Positions 16,896 through 25,400 of a stretch of DNA of 33,184 bases are shown here, piece after piece; within the stretch, counting starts at the first letter, position 1, and each line of letters begins with the position of its first letter. The position numbers were made by a program, and so were the translations under genes. Where the stretch lies: the NCBI GenBank assembly GCA_964400015.1, contig CAYNRR010000015.1:1-33184 (forward strand), in the 5' to 3' direction. This DNA comes from UBA1234 sp964400015. GTDB taxonomy: Bacteria; Bacillota; Clostridia; TANB77; UBA1234. The notes under the pieces were generated by a model, which saw nothing but the letters and a program-made list of their open reading frames with translations, had not been told where the DNA came from and did no database searches.

Positions 16896-17645
16896 GTGAG
16901 AAAAATTTCAACATTTTATATAAAAAAAACTCAAATAAATGGAAATGAAATACGTGTGATTGGTGATGATGTAAATCATATAAAAAATGTTCTAAGATAT
17001 AAAATAAATGATAATTTAGAAGCGTGTGATGAGTATGGTGAAAGATATTTTGCCAAAATTAGTGAATTTTTGCCTAATGAAATTTTGTTAGAAATTATTG
17101 AAAAACTAGATAAAAATACAGAATTACCTGTAAAAATAGATTTATTCCAAGGCCTTCCAAAATCTGACAAAATGGACTTGATTGTTCAAAAGGCTACAGA
17201 ACTTGGTGTTTCAAGTGTTATTCCTGTTGTAACAGACAGGGTTGTCGTAAAAATAGAAAATGGCAACGAACGCAAGAAATTAGAACGTTGGAATAAAATA
17301 GCCTTAGAGGCTGCTAAGCAATCTGGAAGGCAGATAATACCCACAGTTGAAAATGTCATGAATTTGGAAAAAATTATTGAAAAACTTTCGAAATATGATA
17401 TAGTTATAGTGCCTTTTGAGTGCGAAAAAGATAGTACTCTAAAGAATATATTAAAAAACGAAATAAATAAAGTTGAAAGCATAGCAGTAGTTATTGGCCC
17501 AGAAGGTGGATTTTCAGATAAAGATATTGAAACTCTTGAAAGATGTGCAAATACCAAAAAAGTTTCATTAGGCAAAAGAATACTTCGTACAGAAACGGCT
17601 GGATTGGCTACTTTGGCAATGTTACTTTATGAATATGAACTTTAA
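16896..17645 (+). CDS. rsmE: 16S rRNA (uracil1498-N3)-methyltransferase
   Basis: RsmE methylates U1498 of 16S rRNA using S-adenosylmethionine. The 249-aa product has an N-terminal PUA-like domain (VIGDDVNHIKNVLR) and a SPOUT trefoil-knot C-terminal domain with VVIGPEGGFSDKDIE and SLGKRILRTETAGLATLAMLL, the family signature. The GTG start at 16896 fits the length of homologues, but the ribosome binding site is weak; the GAGGTGAG at 16893 overlaps the start, so the exact start is open. It is likely transcribed with dnaJ. Confidence 0.95.
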   Translation: MRKISTFYIKKTQINGNEIRVIGDDVNHIKNVLRYKINDNLEACDEYGERYFAKISEFLPNEILLEIIEKLDKNTELPVKIDLFQGLPKSDKMDLIVQKATELGVSSVIPVVTDRVVVKIENGNERKKLERWNKIALEAAKQSGRQIIPTVENVMNLEKIIEKLSKYDIVIVPFECEKDSTLKNILKNEINKVESIAVVIGPEGGFSDKDIETLERCANTKKVSLGKRILRTETAGLATLAMLLYEYEL

Positions 17646-17682
17646 TTAGTAATGTTTTATGCAAGGAAGGGTAAGGATTTAT

Positions 17683-18396
17683 ATGAATTACAGAGAAAGA
17701 ACAAAATTGATTGACGGATTATGTGGTGCTTTTTTAATGGCACTTTTAGTAGAAGCATTTTATGGATTAGCAGATTACGCATTTACAGTATATCATTTTA
17801 GTATAACTTCGGTTACTAATATAGTATACATACTTTCTGGTATAATGCTTGCTATTGCAATAGCAATACTTATAATTGCTTACAAAAAAGAAAATGGAAC
17901 AGCAGCTACATATGGTGCAGAACTTTTAACACTTGCAATTACAGCCACAATAATTCCAGGAACATATGTTAGTTTACCAAGTCCGTTCAATAAATTAAAT
18001 GTGATTTTTCCATTAGCATTTGGTATATATTATTTAGGTAAAGCCATGAAATTACTTTCTAAAGGTAAAAAATCTAATATTGTATGTATGGCTATAATTG
18101 AATCAATACTTGCTTTGATATTAACATATGCAGTATACAATATTACAAAACCTTTATTCTTTGTTGGTTCTTTCATTACATTGATCACATATATTATTTC
18201 TATTAAGAAAAAAGATAAACAAGTATGGATGCACGGTCTAGAAATAATGATAGTATCTTTCTTAATGCTTATAATGACTTCAAAGACAGCTTTAATATTC
18301 TTAGCTGTAGCGTCTGGAATTTATTATATGGCAAAAACAGCATATAGATTTTTTAACCCAATAACTTCAAATAAGAAAGAAAAAAGGAGAAAATAA
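17683..18396 (+). CDS. Polytopic membrane protein of unknown function
   Basis: The 237-aa product has about seven hydrophobic segments separated by short charged loops (TYKIAYKKENGT, AMKLLSKGKKSN, IISIKKKDKQVW) and a basic C-terminus. I recognise no family. I chose ATG 17683 over 17659 because GTAAGGA (17671-17677) is correctly spaced for it. The stop codon shares one base with the yicC start codon (TAATG), so the two are translationally coupled. Confidence 0.8.
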   Translation: MNYRERTKLIDGLCGAFLMALLVEAFYGLADYAFTVYHFSITSVTNIVYILSGIMLAIAIAILIIAYKKENGTAATYGAELLTLAITATIIPGTYVSLPSPFNKLNVIFPLAFGIYYLGKAMKLLSKGKKSNIVCMAIIESILALILTYAVYNITKPLFFVGSFITLITYIISIKKKDKQVWMHGLEIMIVSFLMLIMTSKTALIFLAVASGIYYMAKTAYRFFNPITSNKKEKRRK

Positions 18397-19271
18397 TGAT
18401 TAAAAGTATGACCGGATATGGTCAGGGAAAATATATAAATGACGGTAGAGAATACACGGTAGAAATAAAAGCAGTTAATCATAGATATAATGATATTACG
18501 GTTAAAATGCCAAGATATCTAAACTTCTTAGAAGATAGCATCAGGAAATATATATCAAGTTCTTTAAATAGAGGTAAAATCGATGTATATATATCATTAA
18601 GAAATATGAGCGAAAAAGGTAGAGATATAAAAATTGATACCTGTCTTGCTGGTATGTATATACGTGAACTTAGAAAAGTTGCTGAAGAATATGATATAAA
18701 AGACGATTTTACCACAACATCACTTTCAAAAATGCCAGATTTATTTATGGTTGAAAACGAAAATTTAGATGACTTGTATTGGAACGAATTAAAAAATGCA
18801 TTAGATATAGCATTAAATAATATAAATGAAGCTAGAATTTCTGAAGGTGAGCGTTTAGCAAATGATATCACCAATAGATTAAATACAATATCTCAAAGTA
18901 TTCCAGTTGTCGAAGAAGCTTCTAAAAAATTGTTAGAAGAATATAAAACTAAATTGAAAAATAGAATTTCAGAATTAGATGCAAATGATATAGTAGATGA
19001 AAGCAGACTTGGAATAGAAGTTGTATTATTTGCTGATAAATCAAGTATTTGTGAAGAAATTACAAGATTAAAAAGTCACATTGAAAGTTTTAAAGAAATG
19101 CTTAATGCAGAAGGTCCAGTTGGCAAAAAGATAGATTTCTTAATTCAAGAAATGAATAGAGAAACTAACACCATTGGTTCAAAAGCTAATTCTATAGGTA
19201 TAACGAAATATGTTATTGAAATGAAAAATGAAATAGAAAACATCAGAGAACAAATTCAAAATATTGAATAA
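18396..19271 (+). CDS. yicC: YicC-family endoribonuclease
   Basis: The 291-aa product begins MIKSMTGYGQGK and has VEIKAVNHRYNDITVKMPR, the YicC N-terminal signature. The C-terminal DUF1732 part reads EEITRLKSHIESFKEML, then GKKIDFLIQEMNRETNTIGSKAN. YicC family members have been reported as endoribonucleases that degrade certain small RNAs. The start overlaps the previous gene by one base, with AAAGGAG inside that gene. The neighbours yicC, remA and rpoZ are a conserved cluster in Clostridia. Confidence 0.95.
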   Translation: MIKSMTGYGQGKYINDGREYTVEIKAVNHRYNDITVKMPRYLNFLEDSIRKYISSSLNRGKIDVYISLRNMSEKGRDIKIDTCLAGMYIRELRKVAEEYDIKDDFTTTSLSKMPDLFMVENENLDDLYWNELKNALDIALNNINEARISEGERLANDITNRLNTISQSIPVVEEASKKLLEEYKTKLKNRISELDANDIVDESRLGIEVVLFADKSSICEEITRLKSHIESFKEMLNAEGPVGKKIDFLIQEMNRETNTIGSKANSIGITKYVIEMKNEIENIREQIQNIE

Positions 19272-19289
19272 AAAGATGATAGAAATAAA

Positions 19290-19317
19290 TTGATAATTAA
19301 GATATAATATCTATAAA
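19290..19317 (+). promoter_or_regulatory. Candidate promoter of remA-rpoZ
   Basis: TTGATA (19290-19295), 16 bp and TATAAA (19312-19317). An overlapping TATAAT (19303-19308) lacks a -35. It is only 20-30 bp from the ribosome binding site. Confidence 0.45.
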
Positions 19318-19346
19318 ATTTATTATTGATTTATGGAGAGGATTAT

Positions 19347-19598
19347 ATGAAATTTATAAATATTGGTTTTGGTAATATTATTTCTAGTACTCGAATGATT
19401 GCGGCTGTTAGCCCAGAGTCAGCACCAATAAAAAGAATAATACAAGATGCTAGAGATAATGGCAAACTTGTTGATGCTACATACGGCAGAAAAACAAGAG
19501 CTGTTATAATAATGGATAGTGAACATGTTATTTTATCTTCAGTGCAACCAGAAACAGTTGCAGGAAGATTAGAGGAAGATGCAGAAGACGAAAATTAA
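19347..19598 (+). CDS. remA: RemA-like DUF370 regulatory protein
   Basis: The 83-aa product (ATG 19347, GGAGAGGA upstream) reads MKFINIGFGN, then RMIAAVSPESAPIKRIIQDARD and LVDATYGRKTRAVIIMDSEHVILSSVQPETVAGRL. These match the DUF370/RemA family, DNA-binding regulators that activate biofilm-matrix and osmoprotection genes in Bacillus subtilis. The conserved neighbourhood (yicC upstream, rpoZ downstream) supports the assignment. Guanylate kinase, normally next, is missing; rpoZ follows after 33 bp. Confidence 0.93.
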   Translation: MKFINIGFGNIISSTRMIAAVSPESAPIKRIIQDARDNGKLVDATYGRKTRAVIIMDSEHVILSSVQPETVAGRLEEDAEDEN

Positions 19599-19631
19599 GA
19601 ACTAATATATTTTTATAGGGAGGTAAAATCC

Positions 19632-19823
19632 ATGATAATTAAACCATCATTTAGTGAATTATTAGCAAAAGGAAATGGAAAATATTCATTAGTAATAGGT
19701 ACAGCTAAAAGAGCTAGACAAATAGCAGAAGGTAGTCCTAAACTAACAAATGCTAAAATGGAATCTGATGTTACAACTGCAGCAATAGAAATTGCAGAAG
19801 ATAAGATTGTTATCGCAAAATAA
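19632..19823 (+). CDS. rpoZ: RNA polymerase omega subunit
   Basis: The 63-aa product (GGGAGGT upstream) reads KPSFSELLAKGNGKYSLVIGTAKRARQIAEG and TTAAIEIAEDKIVI, the omega signature. Omega helps assemble and stabilise the beta' subunit. Its size is near the lower end for Firmicutes. It lies directly after remA and before a long hairpin. Confidence 0.9.
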   Translation: MIIKPSFSELLAKGNGKYSLVIGTAKRARQIAEGSPKLTNAKMESDVTTAAIEIAEDKIVIAK

Positions 19824-19825
19824 TA

Positions 19826-19900
19826 AAAGTTAGAGCATAGAAGTCTCTACATTGAAGTGAACATGAAGTAACTTCGTGGGAATTTCTATGCTCTAATTTT
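19826..19900 (+). other. Long hairpin directly before secA (terminator-like)
   Basis: TTAGAGCATAGAA (19830-19842) is perfectly complementary to TTCTATGCTCTAA (19884-19896), flanked by AAAAG and TTTT. Inside is a 41-nt segment with a smaller stem (GAAG-TAA-CTTC, 19865-19875). The secA ribosome binding site is only 10 bases downstream, which leaves no room for a separate promoter, so the element would control read-through from rpoZ or secA mRNA processing. Confidence 0.7.
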
Positions 19901-19923
19901 AGTTACGAAAGGAAGAAATATAA

Positions 19924-22657
19924 ATGGGATTTTTAAAAAAATTATTTCCTTCATACAGTGAAAGGGAAATCAAAAAAATAAAGCATTACGTTGATGAAAT
20001 CAATGCACTAGAGCCAACAATGGAAGCTTTATCAGATAAAGAACTACGTGCAAAAACAGATGAATTTAAGAAAAGATTACAAGAGGGCGAAACATTAAAT
20101 GATATATTAGTAGAGGCATACGCAACTGTTCGTGAAGCTTCAAAAAGAGTATATGGAAAGAGACCATTTGATGTTCAGCTTATGGGTGCAATAATATTAC
20201 ATCAAGGCAGAATTTCAGAAATGAAAACAGGTGAAGGAAAAACATTAACAGCTTCAATCGCCTTATATTTAAATGCACTAGAAGGAAAAGGTGCTCACCT
20301 AGTTACGGTAAATGACTATCTTGCTAAATCGCAAGGTGAAGAAATGGGTAAATTGTATAATTTCTTAGGACTATCTGTAGGTATAATAATAAATGGATTA
20401 GAACCAAGAGAAAGAAAAGCTGCATATGCTGCTGATATTACTTATGGAACAAATAATGAATATGGATTTGACTACTTAAGAGATAATATGGCTATATATA
20501 AAGAAAACATGGTTCAAAGAGAATTGAATTATGCGATTGTCGATGAAATAGATAGTATCCTAATCGATGAAGCACGTACACCACTTATTATTTCTGGACC
20601 ATCAGATAAAGCCAATGACTTATATAAAACAGCAGATGCATTTGTTAAAAAGCTAAAATTTAAAGTAATCACTAAAGATGATACTAAGCAAGAAGAATCT
20701 GAAGAAGATAAAGAATACGACGCAATCGTAGACTTAAAAGCACGTAGAACTACTTTAACTTCAACAGGTACATCAAAAGCTGAAAAACATTTTGGTGTTG
20801 AAAATTTATCTGATATAGAGAATACGACTCTTTTACATCATATAACAAAAGCACTTGATGCTAATGGCATCATGAAGAGAGACGTTGACTATATCGTAAA
20901 AGATGGCGAAGTACTAATAGTAGACGAACATACAGGAAGAATCATGTATGGTAGAAGATATAGTGATGGACTACACCAAGCTATTGAAGCAAAAGAAAAT
21001 GTAAAAATAGAAAACGAAAATAAAACACTTGCTACAATAACATTCCAAAACTATTTCAGATTATATAATAAATTATCTGGTATGACTGGTACAGCATTAA
21101 CAGAAGAAACAGAATTTAGAGAAATATACGCATTAGATGTTGTAGAGATACCTACTAATAAGCCAATGATTAGAAAAGATCATAACGATGTTGTATACAA
21201 AACAGAAAGAGCGAAATTAAGACATGTTATAGAAGATATCAAAGAAAGCAATCAAAAAGGACAACCTGTATTAGTTGGTACAACAACAGTTGAAAAATCA
21301 GAATACCTTAGCGATTTATTAAAGCGTGAAGGTATTAAGCATGAAGTATTGAATGCAAAATATCATGAAAAAGAAGCTGAAATTGTAGCACAAGCAGGTA
21401 AATTTGGAGCTGTTACAATTGCAACAAACATGGCAGGTAGAGGTACAGACATAATGCTTGGTGGTAACACAGAAGCATTAGCAAAACACGAATTAAAGAA
21501 ACGTGGCTATCCAGAAGATGCTATATTAGAAGCAGTTAGCTTAAATGATACAGAAGTGCCAGAAATACTAGAAATAAGAAAAGAATACAAAGAAATATAT
21601 GACAAACTAGACCAAAAAGTTCAAGAGGATAGAAAGAAAGTTATTGAAGCCGGTGGATTAAAAATCATTGGTACAGAACGTCATGAATCTAGAAGAATAG
21701 ATAACCAGCTTCGTGGACGTAGTGGACGTCAAGGTGACGTAGGTGAATCAAGATTTTATATTTCGCTAGAAGACAAGTTAATGAAACTATTTGGTGGTGA
21801 CCGAATTCAAATGGTTGCTAACGCAATAAAAATGGATGAAGACATGCCACTTGAAATGGGAATGTTAACAAGTACAATAGAAACAGCACAAAAGAATGTA
21901 GAATCAATTCACTATAGTGCAAGAAAGAACACATTACAGTACGATGATATTATGAACGACCAAAGAAAGATTATATACACAGACAGAAGAAAAGTACTAG
22001 ATGGCAAAAACATGAAATCGGATATTATGAAAATGATAAGCCAAACAATTCAAAGTGCTGTAGACTCATATTTTGGAATAGATGTAACAACTGAAAATGA
22101 AGAAGAATTCTTAATGTACGTAAGAAATCTATTAGGAATAGAATATACATTAGATTCATCAAAAACACCAGAGGCAATAGTTGAAGACTTAACTAATAAA
22201 GCAATCGAAATATACGAAGCAAAAGAAAAAGAAATTGGTGAAGCTCAACTTAGAGAAATAGAAAGAATCATAATTTTAAGAACAGTAGACACAAAATGGA
22301 TAGATCACCTAGATGCAATGGATCAATTAAAAGAAGGGGTTAGACTAAGAGGTTATGCACAAAAAGATCCAGTAGTTGAATTTAGAATGGAAAGTTATGA
22401 TGTATTTAATGAAATGACTGCAGGAATAGCAGAAACAGTAGTAAGATCAATAATGCACATACAAAAAAGAAACGAGAACATGGAGAGAGTTAACGTTATC
22501 AAAAAAATGATAACAAACATGAATGCGGCAGCAAATGCAGCATCAGAAAAAGCAAAACCAAAAGTAAATTCAAGCAAAGAAAAAGTTGGTAGAAATGATC
22601 CATGCCCATGCCGGAAGTGGAAAGAAGTATAAAAAGTGCTGTGGAAAAGATGAATAA
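19924..22657 (+). CDS. secA: Preprotein translocase ATPase SecA, with a CGG recoding site in its zinc motif
   Basis: SecA powers export through SecYEG. Motor domain 1 has the Walker A MKTGEGKT (about residue 100) and DEIDSILIDEARTPLI; TFQNYFRLYNKLSGMTGTA, NMAGRGTDIMLGG and QLRGRSGRQGD complete the helicase motifs. The C-terminal end is odd: the open frame reaches NDPCPC, then meets CGG and stops at 22630-22632 after 902 codons. Leaving out C22612 restores GSGKKYKKCCGKDE and a stop at 22655-22657 (910 aa). That completes the SEC-C zinc motif CxCxSGxxYKxCC, which binds zinc and SecB/ribosomes in other bacteria. I have therefore placed the end at 22657. In strict decoding the zinc motif would be lost and the rest of the protein intact. 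Confidence 0.95.
22612..22615 (+). other. +1 recoding site TGC-CGG-A in secA
   Basis: In-frame CGG follows TGC within CCA TGC. Skipping C22612 gives GGA (Gly), so that CPC is followed by GSGKK, as in the conserved SEC-C motif. The same signature occurs at 8149, 8162, 31610 and 32634. Confidence 0.75.
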
Positions 22658-22665
22658 TATATAAT

Positions 22666-22702
22666 ATTAAAGGCTAGTATAACATTCTATACTAGCCTTT
22701 TT
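22666..22702. repeat. 37-bp terminator repeat, copy 1 (secA terminator)
   Basis: A 13-bp perfect stem AAAGGCTAGTATA/TATACTAGCCTTT with loop ACATTC, followed by TTTTT. The same 37 bases recur at 23563-23599, in the same orientation, with a gene and an RNA gene in between. It serves as the terminator of secA. Confidence 0.93.
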
Positions 22703-22892
22703 GTATTGAGAAGAAACCAACAGTTGTACTGGTGGTAAAGAAGATTTAGAGCTATGCAGAGAAACTTAATGATGCAAGTAAAATATTCAATCAATTATAT
22801 GATACATGAGAATAATAGACTAATGATTTGTTATCATATATTTTTGTGAGAGTTAATACAGACACCAGAGATAAATAATTGGAATTCTGATA

Positions 22893-22921
22893 TTGACATA
22901 TAGTCCGTATATACTTATAAT
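22893..22921 (+). promoter_or_regulatory. Consensus promoter of the PBECR-type nuclease gene
   Basis: TTGACA (22893-22898), 17 bp and TATAAT (22916-22921): a complete match to the sigma-A consensus with ideal spacing. Between the copy-1 repeat and this promoter (22703-22892) I see no gene; a few short frames such as NDASKIFNQLYDT may be remnants. Confidence 0.9.
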
Positions 22922-22984
22922 AAGAACAAAAGTTCTGCAAATGTTTTTTATACTTAAAAAGTTTAATCAAAAGAAGGTAGTAAA

Positions 22985-23374
22985 TTGCAATATATAACAA
23001 ATTTAGATAGAAAGAAGTTAGGCATATATGAGAGTAAGTTAATAACAGAAGAAGTGATTTTAACAGACGAAAGATTATACAAACACATTCTTTTGTTTCA
23101 CGAAGAAGAGTATAAACAATTAAAGCCATATATAAAAAGTATAATTGAAGAACCAGATTACATAGTTGAAGATAATAGAAACGAAGATACTATGATATAC
23201 TTAAAAGAAATTAGTGATATTGGTAAAAATGGCAGAGTTGTTGTAAAATTGGCATTAGGAAAAGATAAAACACATAATAAAAATTCGATTATTACATTGA
23301 TGAAATTGAATAAAAGAACATGGAATCAAACTATAAAAAATAGAGGAAATATAATTTGGAAGACTAGAAACTAG
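22985..23374 (+). CDS. PBECR-type (Barnase/EndoU/ColicinE5/RelE-like) nuclease-domain protein
   Basis: The 129-aa product starts at TTG 22985 (GAAGG 7 bases upstream). It matches phage-type PBECR nuclease-like domains: LTDERLYKHILLFHEEEYKQLKPYI has the HI-x3-H pattern, IIEEPDYIVEDNRNEDTMIYLKEI follows, then RVVVKLAL, NSIITLMKLNKRTWNQTIKNRGNIIWK. This family is often found in phage and mobile-element proteins and is predicted to act on RNA or nucleic acid. There is no signal peptide. It lies alone on a small island between two identical terminator copies, ahead of a structured RNA gene whose promoter overlaps its stop codon. It may be a toxin, with the RNA as a partner; this is inference. Confidence 0.7.
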   Translation: MQYITNLDRKKLGIYESKLITEEVILTDERLYKHILLFHEEEYKQLKPYIKSIIEEPDYIVEDNRNEDTMIYLKEISDIGKNGRVVVKLALGKDKTHNKNSIITLMKLNKRTWNQTIKNRGNIIWKTRN

Positions 23375-23400
23375 ACAAAAGTGAATAAAAGATGTATAAT
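23372..23400 (+). promoter_or_regulatory. Promoter of the island's structured RNA
   Basis: TAGACA (23372-23377), 17 bp and TATAAT (23395-23400). The -35 overlaps the stop codon of the nuclease gene. Transcription should begin near 23407. Confidence 0.8.
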
Positions 23401-23406
23401 AAAAAT

Positions 23407-23542
23407 ACACTATGAGTAGGTTATTTGAAGTGGACAATAGTGCCATCCACACACCCTAGTGGTCAAAAGAGATGCAGGATTTGGCACACCTGCCAAATAA
23501 CCAGTATGATAAAAGAGCTATGATAACATAGCTCTTTTATTG
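23407..23542 (+). ncRNA. Structured RNA gene with two complementary hairpin loops (class unknown)
   Basis: Between a strong promoter and a perfect terminator lies an RNA of about 135 nt. A 9-bp closing stem (GGTTATTTG 23419-23427 with CAAATAACC 23494-23502) encloses two hairpins: GTGGA/TCCAC (23430-23434, 23446-23450) and GCAGG/CCTGC (23474-23478, 23489-23493). The first loop contains GTGCCA (23440-23445), the second TGGCAC (23482-23487), exact complements, so the loops can form a six-base kissing interaction. The plan (three-way junction, docked loops) resembles that of purine riboswitches, but the sequence is not purine-type. No gene follows on this strand, so it acts in trans or is an antitoxin-like or decoy RNA. 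Confidence 0.75.
23511..23538 (+). terminator. Terminator of the structured RNA
   Basis: AAAAGAGCTATG (23511-23522) and CATAGCTCTTTT (23527-23538) form a perfect 12-bp stem with a 4-nt loop, ending in T-rich sequence. Confidence 0.92.
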
Positions 23543-23562
23543 AAGTGCAAACAATAGAAAAC

Positions 23563-23599
23563 ATTAAAGGCTAGTATAACATTCTATACTAGCCTTTTT
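23563..23599. repeat. 37-bp terminator repeat, copy 2
   Basis: Identical over 37 bases to 22666-22702, in the same orientation. It closes the 860-bp island and may also terminate the minus-strand gene 23628-23909. Confidence 0.93.
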
Positions 23600-23627
23600 C
23601 CTATTAAATTATATCAATAACAATTTA

Positions 23628-23909
23628 TCAAATCTCATCAGTAACACCAAGAAGAAAATCTGCTTCTTCTTGAGTTATTTGACCTTGTTCTAAACAAGTA
23701 TTTACAAATTCATTTTTCTCTTCTTCTGTTTGACCACTGGTATCCATGATCGTACGCAATTCGATTAAAGAATCTTTTTTAGTTTGAAAATGAAGCCCAT
23801 CTTCGTCAAACATATAATTAGACATAAAGTGTGTTAGTACAAAATATCCAATAACTAAAAGTGCTAATACAATAATTATTATTGCTATAATAACGTTCTT
23901 TTTCTTCAT
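23628..23909 (-). CDS. Small membrane-anchored protein of unknown function
   Basis: The 93-aa product is read from ATG 23909-23907, with AGAGGTGG just upstream. Residues 1-27 hold a KKKN start and one strongly hydrophobic segment (VIIAIIIIVLALLVIGYFVL), a membrane anchor or uncleaved signal. The C-terminal 60 residues are acidic and soluble (MDTSGQTEEEKNEFVNTCLEQGQITQEEADFLL), with an EF-hand-like look but no clear calcium loop. I recognise no family. It has a good promoter of its own and is convergent with the island. Confidence 0.75.
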   Translation of the reverse strand: MKKKNVIIAIIIIVLALLVIGYFVLTHFMSNYMFDEDGLHFQTKKDSLIELRTIMDTSGQTEEEKNEFVNTCLEQGQITQEEADFLLGVTDEI

Positions 23910-23943
23910 AAATACCACCTCTTAGTTCAGTTTACTTATGTAA

Positions 23944-23972
23944 ATTATAACACTTACTATGCATATAATCAA
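23944..23972 (-). promoter_or_regulatory. Promoter of the small membrane protein gene
   Basis: On the minus strand, TTGATT (23972-23967), 17 bp and TATAAT (23949-23944) with TGT before the -10. Confidence 0.82.
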
Positions 23973-24032
23973 TACAAATGGGAAAAAATGTATTTCATAT
24001 ACTGCTGTCATTTCTAAAATGTTTTTGTATGG

Positions 24033-24061
24033 TTGACCAAAACGATGCAAAAATATATAAT
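24033..24061 (+). promoter_or_regulatory. prfB promoter
   Basis: TTGACC (24033-24038), 17 bp and TATAAT (24056-24061), leaving an 84-nt leader before prfB. Confidence 0.8.
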
Positions 24062-24151
24062 TATGCAAATAGAAATAAAAATAAAAGAGCTAGTTAGACA
24101 ATATTTTTATATAATATAAAAGGTATTATAAAAATGAAAGTGAGTGATAAA

Positions 24152-25256
24152 ATGTTTGAACTTGAAGAATTACTTCAACAAATAAAAATATTTGAAAACA
24201 AATTAAAAGAATTGAGTGAATCTCTTTGACATAAAATCAAAGGAACAAGCATTAAAAGATTTAGAAACACAAACGCAAGAAACAGAATTTTGGAATGATA
24301 GCGAAAATTCTACAAAAGTTTTACAAAAAATAAAAACATTGAAAGATAAAATCGCAGGTTTTATTTCTTTAAATAATTTAATAAATGACACAAAAGGAAT
24401 AATTGAACTTAGTCTTGAAGAAAAGGAAGAATCTATGATTCAAGAAGTGAAATCATCAGTTAAGCAAATAGAAAAGCAATTAGAAAAATTAGAAATTTCA
24501 AATTTGCTTTCGGGCAAACACGATGCAAGCAATGCAATTATTACAATTCATCCAGGAGCAGGAGGAACTGAATCACAAGATTGGGCTGAAATGTTATATA
24601 GAATGTATTCAATGTGGGCAGATAAAAATGGTTATAAATTGGAAGAATTAGATTACTTAGATGGAGATGTTGCAGGAATAAAAAGCGTTACATTTAGTAT
24701 TATAGGAGATAATGCATACGGTTATTTAAAAGGCGAAAGTGGAGTACATAGACTAGTTAGAATTTCTCCGTTCGATTCTGCTGGAAGAAGACATACATCA
24801 TTTGCATCAGTCGAAGTAATTCCAGAAGTATCAGATGATTTAGATATTCAAATAAATCCAGAAGATTTAAAAGTAGATACATATCGTTCAAGTGGTGCAG
24901 GAGGACAACATGTAAACAAAACAGAATCGGCAATCAGAATAACACACATCCCAACAAACATAATAGTATCTTGTCAAACACAGCGTTCACAAATTCAAAA
25001 TAGAGAAAAAGCAATGAAAATGTTAATCTCAAAGTTAATGGAATTAAAAGAACTCGAGAACAAAGAAAAAATAGAAGACTTAAAAGGAGTACAAAGAGAA
25101 ATCGCATGGGGAAGTCAAATACGTTCATATGTATTTTGCCCATACACACTAGTAAAAGATCATCGCACAAATCATGAAACAGGAAACGTAGAAGCTGTAA
25201 TGAACGGCGAACTAAACGACTTCATCGACGCCTTCTTACGCAGGGACGTCCGTTAA
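24152..25256 (+). CDS. prfB: Peptide chain release factor 2, with programmed +1 frameshift
   Basis: RF2 ends translation at TGA and TAA. The gene starts at ATG 24152 (24134 is an alternative) and runs to CTT TGA C at 24224-24230, the family's self-regulatory frameshift site: when RF2 is scarce the ribosome slips over T24227 and reads GAC, joining 24152-24226 to 24228-25256 (367 aa). In the second part are the SPF recognition motif (VRISPFDSAGRRH) and the catalytic GGQ (SSGAGGQHVNKT). Unlike the textbook site, no clear AGGGGG stretch lies 3 bases before CTT; there is only GAGTGA further upstream. A strong hairpin terminates the gene. Confidence 0.96.
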
Positions 25257-25291
25257 ATGTCTCATTTTTGCTAAAATATGGATATTTTTAC

Positions 25292-25333
25292 AATAAGGCT
25301 TTATAGTTTAAATACTATATAGCCTTATTTTTT
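25292..25333 (+). terminator. prfB terminator
   Basis: AATAAGGCT (25292-25300) pairs with AGCCTTATT (25321-25329), inner TATAGT with ACTATA, followed by TTTT. Confidence 0.93.
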
Positions 25334-25400
25334 GCATTAAATACTAGATAAATGTGCAAATCTAAAGCAGTCGTTTTAAATTTTGAATTTATTTTTTCAC

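Noticed and set aside
22755..22851. Short frames after the first terminator repeat
   Set aside because: Only 30 codons or fewer, without similarity that I can recognise; at most remnants.
24224..24230. The prfB frame break as another case of CGG recoding
   Set aside because: The shift there is at CTT TGA C, the conserved RF2 autoregulation site, and involves no CGG.
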